Shown here: piece after piece, positions 9,001 to 15,227 of the stretch
How positions within the stretch are numbered: position 1 is the first letter of the stretch
Layout of the letters: every line of letters begins with the position of its first letter
Source: CAZIWX01 sp964543125
Lineage (GTDB): Bacteria; Fidelibacterota; UBA8477
Direction: 5' to 3'
DNA: 20,366 bases
Assembly (NCBI GenBank): GCA_964543125.1
Contig: CAZIWX010000043.1
Location: 1-20,366, forward strand
The notes under the pieces: generated by a model
What the model was told of the DNA's origin: nothing
Database searches by the model: none
The model's input: the letters and a program-made list of their open reading frames with translations, nothing else
Program-made: the position numbers and the translations under genes

Positions 9001-12000
9001 TCTCCGCACCGCATGAAGTACAATTCGCCAATCGCATCAATTCCGAAACTCTGCTTCACGATCCACAGATAGGTTTGGATCTGGAACCAATATTGATGCG
9101 GCAAATCACCGCTCAGATCTGGAATCCCCTGATCGGTTTTATAATCCAACACCACCCACTGCCCATCATCACGCTGATACAGCAAATCCATAATACCGGT
9201 TACGCGATACAAGCAGGACTCATTTTCCAACCACCCCAGGATTGGCAATTCAGGAAAATTTTTATCCTCACCCAGATTTTGTAACTCAGCGTAAAATGGA
9301 TCAGATTTCAATTGCCGGAGGGTTTGATCCAGATCGGTGAAATAGGTCTCCTGATCCAGAAAAACGCCTTCAGATTCCAGAAATATTCGAATGTCATTTT
9401 GATGAGTTACCGAATCCCACCAACCCATTTCCATGATTTTATGGAGCACGCGTCCGAATGTGAGTGCATAGGGATTACCGTCTTCGCCGGCAGTTGCCAT
9501 GACTTCAGGGACGAAGTAGTCACTTTCAGGACTGACCCATCTCATAATATCGTGGGGTGAAATTTCCGCGAATTGTTGCGGAGTCTGATCATGCCGGGGT
9601 GGATTCCAAGCTGTCGATTCCAATGCCGGCAGTGCCAGGGCATTGGGTGCCTCCAGACGAATTTCAGTATTCGTAAAGTTCAACCCCTGCGTCGACCATA
9701 CTTCCGGTTCGGGTAGTAATTCGTTGAGTTCAACACCGTCTTGTTTGTGAGGTAAGCCAAAATGTGGTGCGATGTATTTACCCCACCAGGTGTGGTCAGT
9801 AGGGAACCGCTCCGGATCGATTGCAGCCAGACATCCCAATGCGAATTTGGCACGGGTAACCGCCACATAAAACAGCCGGCGATCCTCAGCTTCCTCTTCC
9901 CGCTTGCGTTGTTCTGATAGAAATTTCTGAAGATTGGTTTTTTGACCACCTGCCATCAGATTGTCTAAGGTCAAACCCACCAACCATTCACCAGCTCTTT
10001 TCCCGGACGGCCAACGCTCGATAGCAATTCCCGATTGATCTGACCGTCCGCGACGGTGCAGTTCGGGCAAAATCACAACAGGGAATTCAAGCCCTTTGGC
10101 TTTATGAATCGTCATGATCTGGATCTTGGCTGGATTGGGCAGATCAGCCTGGGCAGCATCCCCGCCAAGGTTGATCTGAAAGTCCAGATAATGAAAAATA
10201 GCGTGGATGGTTTTGCCCTGCAAACTTTGCTGGTGAATGAGGTGAATCAGGCGATTCAGATTCGCCACGCGCTGGGAACCCGCTGTTTCCGAAAACCACC
10301 CCAATAACCGATCTTCACCGTTCAGGATTTCTTCCAAAATGCGATCAAGTGGTTCAGCCTGGAGTTTTTTCCGCCAATCCGATAAATGGTTAACGACCGT
10401 TGGTTGTAACTCTTCCAGGCAAGCCCATAGCGTTGTGTCATTATTTTTTTCTGCACGCAGCTTTCCCAGAGCATGGATGTCACGATCCGGTAGCGCGAAA
10501 AAAGGACTGCGCAGTAATCCGGCGAGCGCCAGATCGTCCAGTGGATTGATCATCACCCGCACCCAGTGAAACAGATCAAAAGCTTCCTGTTGCTTGAACA
10601 GACCCTTGCCAGCCACGACCTGAAATGGGATATCCATGCGGTTAAAAACGCGTATGTACTCCCCGATGCGTGTAAATGCACGCAGTAGAATGCCGACGAT
10701 TGGCTTGCCATCATCGGTGACGCCCTGCGTTTTAGCCCAGTCCACCATTTCCCGGGCCAGGTTGGCGGTTTGAATCACATCCGGGCTGCCACCCAGTTGC
10801 AGCGGATCGCTGGCTGAATCTTTAGCAATGGCTACCACCACACAGCGTGAAATACTTTGTTGATTTGGCTTAAGTGGTGATGCGGCTGCGATTTGAGTGG
10901 GTTGAAAGGTTGTGTCAAAAGCGGGTGAGCTGGTCGATTCCGAATTAAAGTGGGCGGACATAATGGGATTGATGATCGTATCCACATAAGCCTGAGAACT
11001 GCGGTAGGTTTCGTTGAACCGCAACCGGTGTCCACCACCGGCCTCAATCAGTTTCTGTACATCGTGCATCACCGACACATCAGCCTGATTGAACCGGTAG
11101 ATAGATTGTTTGGTATCACCGACGATGAACAATCCCTGTGAGCGTAATTGTCCGGAATTGCTCGCGATCAAACGAATGATATCCCAACGCAATTCATTGG
11201 TATCCTGAAATTCATCAACCATAATGTGTTTGAATTGGCGACCGTATTCTGCGGCTATATCAGGATGGTCCTTTAGCAGACGATGGGTGTGGGTAATAAT
11301 TTCATCGAAGCTCAAAACCTTTTGAGCCGCCAGGGTTTGCTGTAATTCTGATTCAAAATCCTGATAAAACCGCGCCAGGATATGCTGAGCTTCACAGGCT
11401 TGGATATCTAACAGTGTGGCATAACGGGTGAAAATCTCCGGTTCATACTGACTGGAGAAATCGGCGATGAAATCTTTGACCGCTTGAACAAATGTGTCTC
11501 GCAGTGTTCCTTTAGCCCATTTGGCTTTTGACGCTTGAATTCCGCCGGGTTTACGCCACTCACCTTTCTCTGTGGTCGTGAAGTCGTTAAGAATGTCCAT
11601 TAAGTGAGCAATGTCAGATAAGGCTGGAATGCTCAAATTGAGATTTTTTAAAGTGGCTTTAGCTTTGGAGTACCGCTGATAATTCCTGTCGTCGACATCC
11701 TGCATCTCACTTGGTTCAGGTAACAACGCCAGCAAGTTCACTAATTGTTGCGACCAATCCGGAACATCGATCGGGGGTGGAAAATATTCCTCCAATCGCG
11801 TGTGAAGATTGTCAGATGACTCTGCCGCAGCCGTTAACCACTCACCCAGCAATTGCCGATTATCATGGATCAGCCGAACCGCTTTTTGGATACGCCAGGC
11901 TGAGAAATAACCCAATAGAGCTTTCAAATGCGGAGCATGGTTACGGCTGGCCCGTTGCAGAAAGTCCCGCCAGGTTTCCCAAAAAATCCGGTCCGTATCC

Positions 12001-12425
12001 ACTTCATCCCGAGGGACGAACTCCGGATCAAGTCCAGCCAACTGCGCATGCTCGCGCAGAATCCCGGCACAGAAACTATCGATGGTGGAAATGGCGTTCT
12101 GACTGAAGGTGGCGCGTACCCGTAATTTGTAATCAGCATCAGCTTGACGCAGATTGGCACCAAAATCTGCTGGCATTCCCTCAATTGGCTGGTCATTGAG
12201 CAGAAGATTCAGATCCTGATAGATCCGGCTGACCATCTCAGTCGCCGCTTTTTTTGTAAAGGTGATGACCAGAATGTTGCGGGCATCGTGACGACCCTGG
12301 ATGGCGAATTCGTCCATGATTCGGGCATAACGCTTGGCCAGGACGTAGGTCTTGCCCGCACCGGCACAGGCTTCGATGAACACATTTTTATTCAGATCTA
12401 AGGCGTTTTTAAAGGCGTCGGTCAT
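6048..12425 (-). CDS. addAB: AddA-AddB fusion: helicase-nuclease for double-strand break end processing
   Basis: One 2125-residue ORF holds both AddAB subunits. AddA half: Walker A AGAGKT (21-26), DEFQD (404-408), VGDTKQSIYRF (435-445), NETYRSS (471-477), MTIHKAKGLEFP (771-782), VAVTRAK (854-860), then a RecB-type nuclease with H995, D1080, D1094-Y-K1096 and Q1115/Y1119. AddB half (from about 1185, base 8870): a motor-like region without Walker A (EPTRGLAIRAY replaces it), FVDGLFSTTPQ as in AddB (FTPxQ type), GLSEGQFP (1661-1668), a second nuclease with H1833, D1958, D1971-Y-K1973 and Q1989/Y1993, and cysteines 1801, 2091, 2094, 2100, the spacing of the AddB iron-sulfur cluster. In B. subtilis the subunits are separate (about 1230 and 1170 residues). 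The enzyme unwinds and trims broken ends for RecA loading. The ATG at 12425 is fixed by the motor start but lacks a clear ribosome-binding site. It leads an operon with the three genes downstream. Family assignment is firm; activity is inferred. Confidence 0.93.
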   Translation of the reverse strand: MTDAFKNALDLNKNVFIEACAGAGKTYVLAKRYARIMDEFAIQGRHDARNILVITFTKKAATEMVSRIYQDLNLLLNDQPIEGMPADFGANLRQADADYKLRVRATFSQNAISTIDSFCAGILREHAQLAGLDPEFVPRDEVDTDRIFWETWRDFLQRASRNHAPHLKALLGYFSAWRIQKAVRLIHDNRQLLGEWLTAAAESSDNLHTRLEEYFPPPIDVPDWSQQLVNLLALLPEPSEMQDVDDRNYQRYSKAKATLKNLNLSIPALSDIAHLMDILNDFTTTEKGEWRKPGGIQASKAKWAKGTLRDTFVQAVKDFIADFSSQYEPEIFTRYATLLDIQACEAQHILARFYQDFESELQQTLAAQKVLSFDEIITHTHRLLKDHPDIAAEYGRQFKHIMVDEFQDTNELRWDIIRLIASNSGQLRSQGLFIVGDTKQSIYRFNQADVSVMHDVQKLIEAGGGHRLRFNETYRSSQAYVDTIINPIMSAHFNSESTSSPAFDTTFQPTQIAAASPLKPNQQSISRCVVVAIAKDSASDPLQLGGSPDVIQTANLAREMVDWAKTQGVTDDGKPIVGILLRAFTRIGEYIRVFNRMDIPFQVVAGKGLFKQQEAFDLFHWVRVMINPLDDLALAGLLRSPFFALPDRDIHALGKLRAEKNNDTTLWACLEELQPTVVNHLSDWRKKLQAEPLDRILEEILNGEDRLLGWFSETAGSQRVANLNRLIHLIHQQSLQGKTIHAIFHYLDFQINLGGDAAQADLPNPAKIQIMTIHKAKGLEFPVVILPELHRRGRSDQSGIAIERWPSGKRAGEWLVGLTLDNLMAGGQKTNLQKFLSEQRKREEEAEDRRLFYVAVTRAKFALGCLAAIDPERFPTDHTWWGKYIAPHFGLPHKQDGVELNELLPEPEVWSTQGLNFTNTEIRLEAPNALALPALESTAWNPPRHDQTPQQFAEISPHDIMRWVSPESDYFVPEVMATAGEDGNPYALTFGRVLHKIMEMGWWDSVTHQNDIRIFLESEGVFLDQETYFTDLDQTLRQLKSDPFYAELQNLGEDKNFPELPILGWLENESCLYRVTGIMDLLYQRDDGQWVVLDYKTDQGIPDLSGDLPHQYWFQIQTYLWIVKQSFGIDAIGELYFMRCGERVGIEADFDLYVDLIAEKQHREPLQIAKLKPDALTTDLVGAIDQRAPSGRYYLLEPTRGLAIRAYQTLAANQKLRPGCIIQSQREFFKRVYPPGRRLSPDVAQIAVADILKKADLSWGVYRQLADAVIQHLKFGTNLEAPFSDLPVLVLKWCRKHAVITDRDRLPISDWQLPENNIPIFVDGLFSTTPQDHELLDQLQKNYSRTYFLQGGKDRDIANGWRWENRIKSRLPELPPTFPPDVFICFSVEDEVDRAAQQILQLLADGTLADAIKVAVSSMERYVPVIKRTFQDYGIPVTIAKHEPVGERPATHLVLSLLNARLSYQLSWQQVTAIWLHSLLDRVDKIKWDKADLSLSRFDDRLKLDRFVRQQGWSSLGELRTYAEAEREEKAMRPDWQRVSKCAEELLKFCELFFQNNSNESMQSAADWLEAAIKTLQIERTVMHDEVARRTVFAIKNTLRKIESTWSTYAHRKGTAGELYRELSEKLGEEEIKSGPQPWGVEILGNQETVNLALRHLIVLGLSEGQFPVTPRKNPYLERLPFNPWYFNLALFMRWLRLGSDRVTFYAPELSVGGESLQPSTFTEYLNVRHDSPWAANQSNSYRYYVSHLSNRLLSNPTGSQLVRHNAYLTAANHAFTGEVGANTETDFSMSASRLDNLLKCPQRYWYSEPLRLAALDEDPESGVRRRLGNFIHKLLEDFGNPEFDGVDGFDLLSDDFDEAVSYLADLADQVREDYHFDGELDLLTTGKLIPFLDGLRETPDYTLLGRLLKWNAPFADQFQQRYFEQPFGISEHENNWSEIEISTPDGQLKLHLRGIIDRIFTNEQNVWAVDYKTGKVNIKDTRDFFASQLYVYLLALQQHFPDKSIILSYEKLQSLKNGGHGMSELLGNLTSDHPVTVDRKPRTYDIPVIDNQNSDGVLTREQIVDQLLDYAQPLKSGSFTLTTREENRACAYCEFIQICRKTTVFHRCLPGAENGTAESGASFD

Positions 12426-12529
12426 GGAGAAAAAAATAGTTCCTGGTTCAGTTCATTTCTGTCGTCAAATTGCCGAATAAACTCAACTCCCTTGATGAAT
12501 TTCCCAAGGTGAATGTTAACAAAATAAAC

Positions 12530-12578
12530 TGTTCCCCACTTGTCTGTCTGAGCTCTGTCGAAGACCAAGTGGGGAACA
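12530..12578. repeat. Long-stem palindromic intergenic element, possible terminator
   Basis: TGTTCCCCACTTG (12530-12542) and CAAGTGGGGAACA (12566-12578) are perfect 13-base complements. The loop holds GTCTGAGCTCTGTCGAAGAC, which resembles the CTGAG...GTCGAAG core of intergenic palindromic repeats seen in many bacterial genomes. In the minus direction the stem is followed by AGTTTATTTTG, so it could end transcription from the NlpC/P60 gene before addAB begins. Confidence 0.6.
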
Positions 12579-12642
12579 ATTTATCAATCAATAATTTCGG
12601 CGATTCGTGTGATTTACAGTTTCTTTTTCAATTTTGCGGCGC

Positions 12643-12664
12643 CGTCCCGAAATCTTTCGGGACG
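12643..12664. repeat. Tight palindrome next to the NlpC/P60 gene stop
   Basis: CGTCCCGAAA-TC-TTTCGGGACG is a 10-bp perfect inverted repeat with a two-base centre, 17 bases past the NlpC/P60 gene's stop codon. There is no T-run after it in the minus direction, so it may be a repeat element or a stabilising mRNA 3' end rather than a classical terminator. Confidence 0.5.
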
Positions 12665-12681
12665 ATGACTGGCTGTTTTCT

Positions 12682-13899
12682 CTAATATTCCAGTATGTAG
12701 CTAAATCGCATGGCCCGGATCATTTTACGATCCCTATGACCTAAATCCAAAAAGGTGTATTCGATGCTGGTGGATTCATTGAGGGCCAGGCGGAAACCGG
12801 TATTTAACGTGTTGCCCCGGTTGCCCAAACCGAGACCGTCAAATTCCACCATCCACAGCAAACGCCGGAAAAATTGTTGCTCAACCCCCACAAAGCCGTA
12901 CACATCTTTCCAGCCATCCCACCTGCTCTGCTTGTCCTGGTAATCCCACAAATCGGTGGCAGCCAGGCCCAGCAGCAAGCGGCCTTTGCCGAGATTAATG
13001 AAAGGTGTGCGATTGTACTGCCAGCCACTCACGAGATAAGCGGCCTTTTCCGGACTCCACAGTGTTCCCAGTGAATCCGGGGGCGGTGTATTCACGGTCC
13101 ATTTTTGGGCATAACTTTCCCCGCCCAGGGCGAATGACGGATACCAGTTGCCCTGGTCCCAAAATTTGAATTTGGTGCTTACAAACGGAACTTCCACCCC
13201 CAGTGCCCCATGGCCTAAAAATTGATTCACCTGCCATTCGGCTCCCACTTCCCAAAAATTCCAGAGACTGACGGACGTACCGAGGCGCAGGTTGCCGTTC
13301 ACGTCGGTCTGGATATCCAATCCGAAGAACCGTTTGTCGATAATATCCGTGGTGGGAATATCCATAAGCCGGTGAATGGTCATGGGATAGCTGGCCGCCA
13401 GGATGTGGCGTTCCGAAGTTGTTTCTCCGGCTGCAAAGGGTGAACCCACAATCCGCCGGGCTCCAATGTAGCGTTTCATCCAGTAATTGGTGTTAATGTT
13501 GGATTCGGTAACGCCTTTGCTGGAACTGGCGTGGACCATCTTGCCAGCGCCCTCATACATTCCCACGTGACTGACACCCTTACCAAGGGTATCAAAAAAG
13601 ACCAGGTCACCGTATTTAAGATTTTTCTGAGAAACACCATCGCCAACGGCATATTGGAGCCGGGACACCCGGGGTAAATCCACCCCCTGCGATTTATACA
13701 GACTATAGGTAAGGCCCGAGCAATCCACGCCTTTACCGGGTGTATTGCCACCCCATACATAAGGCGTACCCATAAACTTACCAATGGTTTTGTTCATCGT
13801 GCTTTTATCGATTTTATCAAAGACCCCCACCTTATTGCTGCTGCAATTGATCAACAGAAATGTCACCAAGGCTAATATCAATACGTGTTTAACTTGCAT
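12682..13899 (-). CDS. NlpC/P60 peptidoglycan endopeptidase lipoprotein with beta-barrel-like C-terminal half
   Basis: 405 residues. The N-terminus is a lipoprotein signal (VTFLLINCSS, Cys19). Residues about 35-150 form an NlpC/P60 cysteine peptidase, with GTPYVWGG (44-51), catalytic Cys60 in DCSGLTYS, His111 in SHVGMY and His123 in MVHASSS. Such enzymes cut the D-glutamyl-meso-diaminopimelate bond of peptidoglycan stem peptides. From about 165 the protein changes to alternating polar/hydrophobic strands rich in aromatic residues and Gly (LRLGTSVSLWNFWEVGAEW, WYPSFALGGE) and ends FSYILEY with a terminal aromatic residue. This looks like an outer-membrane beta-barrel or barrel-like sheet; I do not recognise its family. 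The ATG at 13899 has GGAG nine bases upstream and a promoter-like pair at 13953-13981. Both gene ends are clear, and no domain residue is missing. Confidence 0.87.
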   Translation of the reverse strand: MQVKHVLILALVTFLLINCSSNKVGVFDKIDKSTMNKTIGKFMGTPYVWGGNTPGKGVDCSGLTYSLYKSQGVDLPRVSRLQYAVGDGVSQKNLKYGDLVFFDTLGKGVSHVGMYEGAGKMVHASSSKGVTESNINTNYWMKRYIGARRIVGSPFAAGETTSERHILAASYPMTIHRLMDIPTTDIIDKRFFGLDIQTDVNGNLRLGTSVSLWNFWEVGAEWQVNQFLGHGALGVEVPFVSTKFKFWDQGNWYPSFALGGESYAQKWTVNTPPPDSLGTLWSPEKAAYLVSGWQYNRTPFINLGKGRLLLGLAATDLWDYQDKQSRWDGWKDVYGFVGVEQQFFRRLLWMVEFDGLGLGNRGNTLNTGFRLALNESTSIEYTFLDLGHRDRKMIRAMRFSYILEY

Positions 13900-13952
13900 C
13901 GTTAATTTCTCCGCAAGAGTTGACTTTCAAAGTTTCTGATGGCTTGGAGTAA

Positions 13953-13981
13953 AATATAGCGGGGAAAATGATTGGAGCCAA
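13953..13981 (-). promoter_or_regulatory. Likely sigma-70 promoter of the NlpC/P60 gene
   Basis: TTGGCT (13981-13976) and TATATT (13958-13953) are 17 bases apart on the minus strand. The -10 context CCGCTATATTT is also found in the tRNA-His promoter of this window. A GATTGG-AG-CCAATC inverted repeat (13970-13983) overlaps the -35 and could be a small operator. Confidence 0.45.
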
Positions 13982-14063
13982 TCGTGAATTAGCATAATTG
14001 CAGCTATAAGGCTGCCGCCGGATATAAGCGACCCCGCCCAAAGAACGTCGTTGTTCAAGGTGA

Positions 14064-14098
14064 AATAAAAAAAAGCCTTCCGGCTAAGGAAGGCTTTT
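14064..14098 (-). terminator. Rho-independent terminator of the tRNA unit
   Basis: AAAAGCCTTCC (14071-14081) and GGAAGGCTTTT (14088-14098) form an 11-bp stem with a six-base loop. On the minus strand it runs straight into TTTTTTTTATTT. It stands 12 bases beyond tRNA-Glu and has the form of a classical intrinsic terminator. Confidence 0.88.
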
Positions 14099-14109
14099 AG
14101 AGAGCTGTG

Positions 14110-14181
14110 TGACCCCTAGGGGAGTCGAACCCCTGTTGCGAGAATGAAAATCTCGAGTCCTGACCACTAGACGAAGGGGTC
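14110..14181 (-). tRNA. tRNA-Glu (anticodon TTC)
   Basis: The minus strand folds as a cloverleaf. The acceptor GACCCCT pairs with AGGGGTC, the D-arm region holds TCGTCTAGTGGTCAGGA, the anticodon arm CGAGA-TTTTCAT-TCTCG has anticodon TTC at loop positions 3-5, and the T arm AGGGG-TTCGACT-CCCCT is complete. The sequence is close to bacterial tRNA-Glu. The discriminator is A and the following bases are CAC, so CCA is not encoded. It is the second tRNA of a two-tRNA transcript. Confidence 0.96.
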
Positions 14182-14195
14182 GGCGCATCAAAAAG

Positions 14196-14252
14196 CCGGG
14201 CGAATATATCCGCCCGGTACAGAATGTCCAATTATTTTGTCCCGGGACATTC
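14196..14252. other. Inter-tRNA spacer with two small inverted repeats
   Basis: Between the two tRNAs lie CCGGGCG/CGCCCGG (14196-14202 with 14211-14217) and GAATGTCC/GGACATTC (14222-14229 with 14245-14252). The second overlaps the 12-base palindrome TGTCCCGGGACA at 14238-14249. They may serve as structure for processing the joint precursor; no other role is evident. Confidence 0.4.
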
Positions 14253-14265
14253 GATCAACATTCGG

Positions 14266-14340
14266 GGTGAGTGATGGGACTTGAACCCACGGCCACCAGA
14301 GCCACAATCTGGCGCTCTACCAAACTGAGCTACACCCACC
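14266..14340 (-). tRNA. tRNA-His (anticodon GTG)
   Basis: The cloverleaf has acceptor GTGGGTG with CACTCAC (one G-U pair) and the extra 5' G that pairs with C73, a tRNA-His hallmark. The D arm contains GCTCAGTTTGGTAGAGC, the anticodon arm CCAGA-TTGTGGC-TCTGG carries GTG, and the T arm is GTGGG-TTCAAGT-CCCAT. The 3' bases after C73 are CCG, so CCA is added after transcription. It is the first gene after the promoter at 14364-14392. Confidence 0.96.
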
Positions 14341-14363
14341 AGGTAAATACGAAAAAGCGGGCA

Positions 14364-14392
14364 AATATAGCGGACGGCTCAGGTGCCGTCAA
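14364..14392 (-). promoter_or_regulatory. Sigma-70 promoter of the tRNA-His/tRNA-Glu unit
   Basis: TTGACG (14392-14387), 17 bases, TATATT (14369-14364): 5 of 6 matches in each box with ideal spacing. A G+C-rich discriminator (TGCCCGC) follows, typical of stable-RNA promoters under stringent control. Transcription should begin near 14357, some 17 bases before the tRNA. Confidence 0.75.
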
Positions 14393-14408
14393 CCGCAATT
14401 ATCCGGCT

Positions 14409-15206
14409 TCAGACCGGACTAAATCCATACTTTACCAATTCCTTGGACAGGGCGGACCAAATGATGCTTCGGATTATATGACTACCCTGGTAATTAGGCT
14501 CGATATGCTGTGTAATCCAGGCGGCGGCCTGATCAAATCCGTGTCCCTGAAAGGCCCGGTAGAGATCGATGAGAAGCAGGTGGTGGTCAGTACAAAATTC
14601 ACTCACGTCGCGGTTAATTCGCTCCAGAGCCCGGCGGGCCGCAACGACGGGAATAATATCGGCGTATGTTGTCGTGGCAGCCTCGCCCGCGCCACCCGTT
14701 GGATCATAGGTATTGGCAATCAGGGTGATTTCAGGAGAGAGAACAGCCCGGAGATAATCCACGATGTGCCGGAGCCGGTTGATGAACCTGGCGAAGGTGA
14801 CCTCGGAAAATTCCGGCTGCTCCTGAACCTGCTTCAGCAGATCATTTCCACCGACCGCCAACAACACGATGACCACGTCGTCCGGACGGCGAGCCGGTAA
14901 ATTGCGAACTTGAGCCTCCAGCACACTCCGGAAGGTCCCTCCATCTTCAGCAAGTTGGAAGAGCTCGGCGTTTGAATCAACGGAAATCAGATCCCGGTGT
15001 ACATACCCCGGAAAGTCGCGGTCATTGTTTCGAAAAATCAATTCCGGTGCGGCCCGGCCCGGCCCGCCGGCGTAACGGTTATTTGCCAGGATGGAGTTTC
15101 CCAGGGCGATGAGCTTGATGTGGCCGCGTTTGTGGAGGCTCCGGCGATATTTATTAAGAAATTTTGGCAGGTTGCTGATCTCCGGTTTGATCTTAATTAT
15201 TCTCAA
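14409..15206 (-). CDS. SGNH/GDSL hydrolase-like protein with an atypical last motif
   Basis: 265 residues with SGNH blocks. Block I is LIALGNSIL with Ser38 (GNS in place of GDS), and block III is AVGGND with Asn121. A helical middle and LLIDLYRAF precede the final block, which reads HIEPNYQGSHIIR. In most SGNH esterases this place is DxxHPN with the catalytic Asp and His. Here E236 occupies the usual His place and Q233 the Asp place, although H234 and H243 are near. No signal peptide is evident, so a cytoplasmic enzyme is likely. The start is a TTG at 15206, the only candidate after an in-frame TAG, with AGG just before it. No internal Met exists. The gene lies 21 bases after the fumarylacetoacetate-hydrolase gene. 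Family membership is fairly sure; whether it is an active ester hydrolase is open. Confidence 0.8.
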   Translation of the reverse strand: MRIIKIKPEISNLPKFLNKYRRSLHKRGHIKLIALGNSILANNRYAGGPGRAAPELIFRNNDRDFPGYVHRDLISVDSNAELFQLAEDGGTFRSVLEAQVRNLPARRPDDVVIVLLAVGGNDLLKQVQEQPEFSEVTFARFINRLRHIVDYLRAVLSPEITLIANTYDPTGGAGEAATTTYADIIPVVAARRALERINRDVSEFCTDHHLLLIDLYRAFQGHGFDQAAAWITQHIEPNYQGSHIIRSIIWSALSKELVKYGFSPV

Positions 15207-15227
15207 GCACCTGTTGGCTGCAACAGT

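Noticed and set aside
14271..14900. 209-codon plus-strand frame
   Set aside because: It runs across the antisense of tRNA-His and the SGNH gene, has no ribosome-binding site and no recognisable domain.
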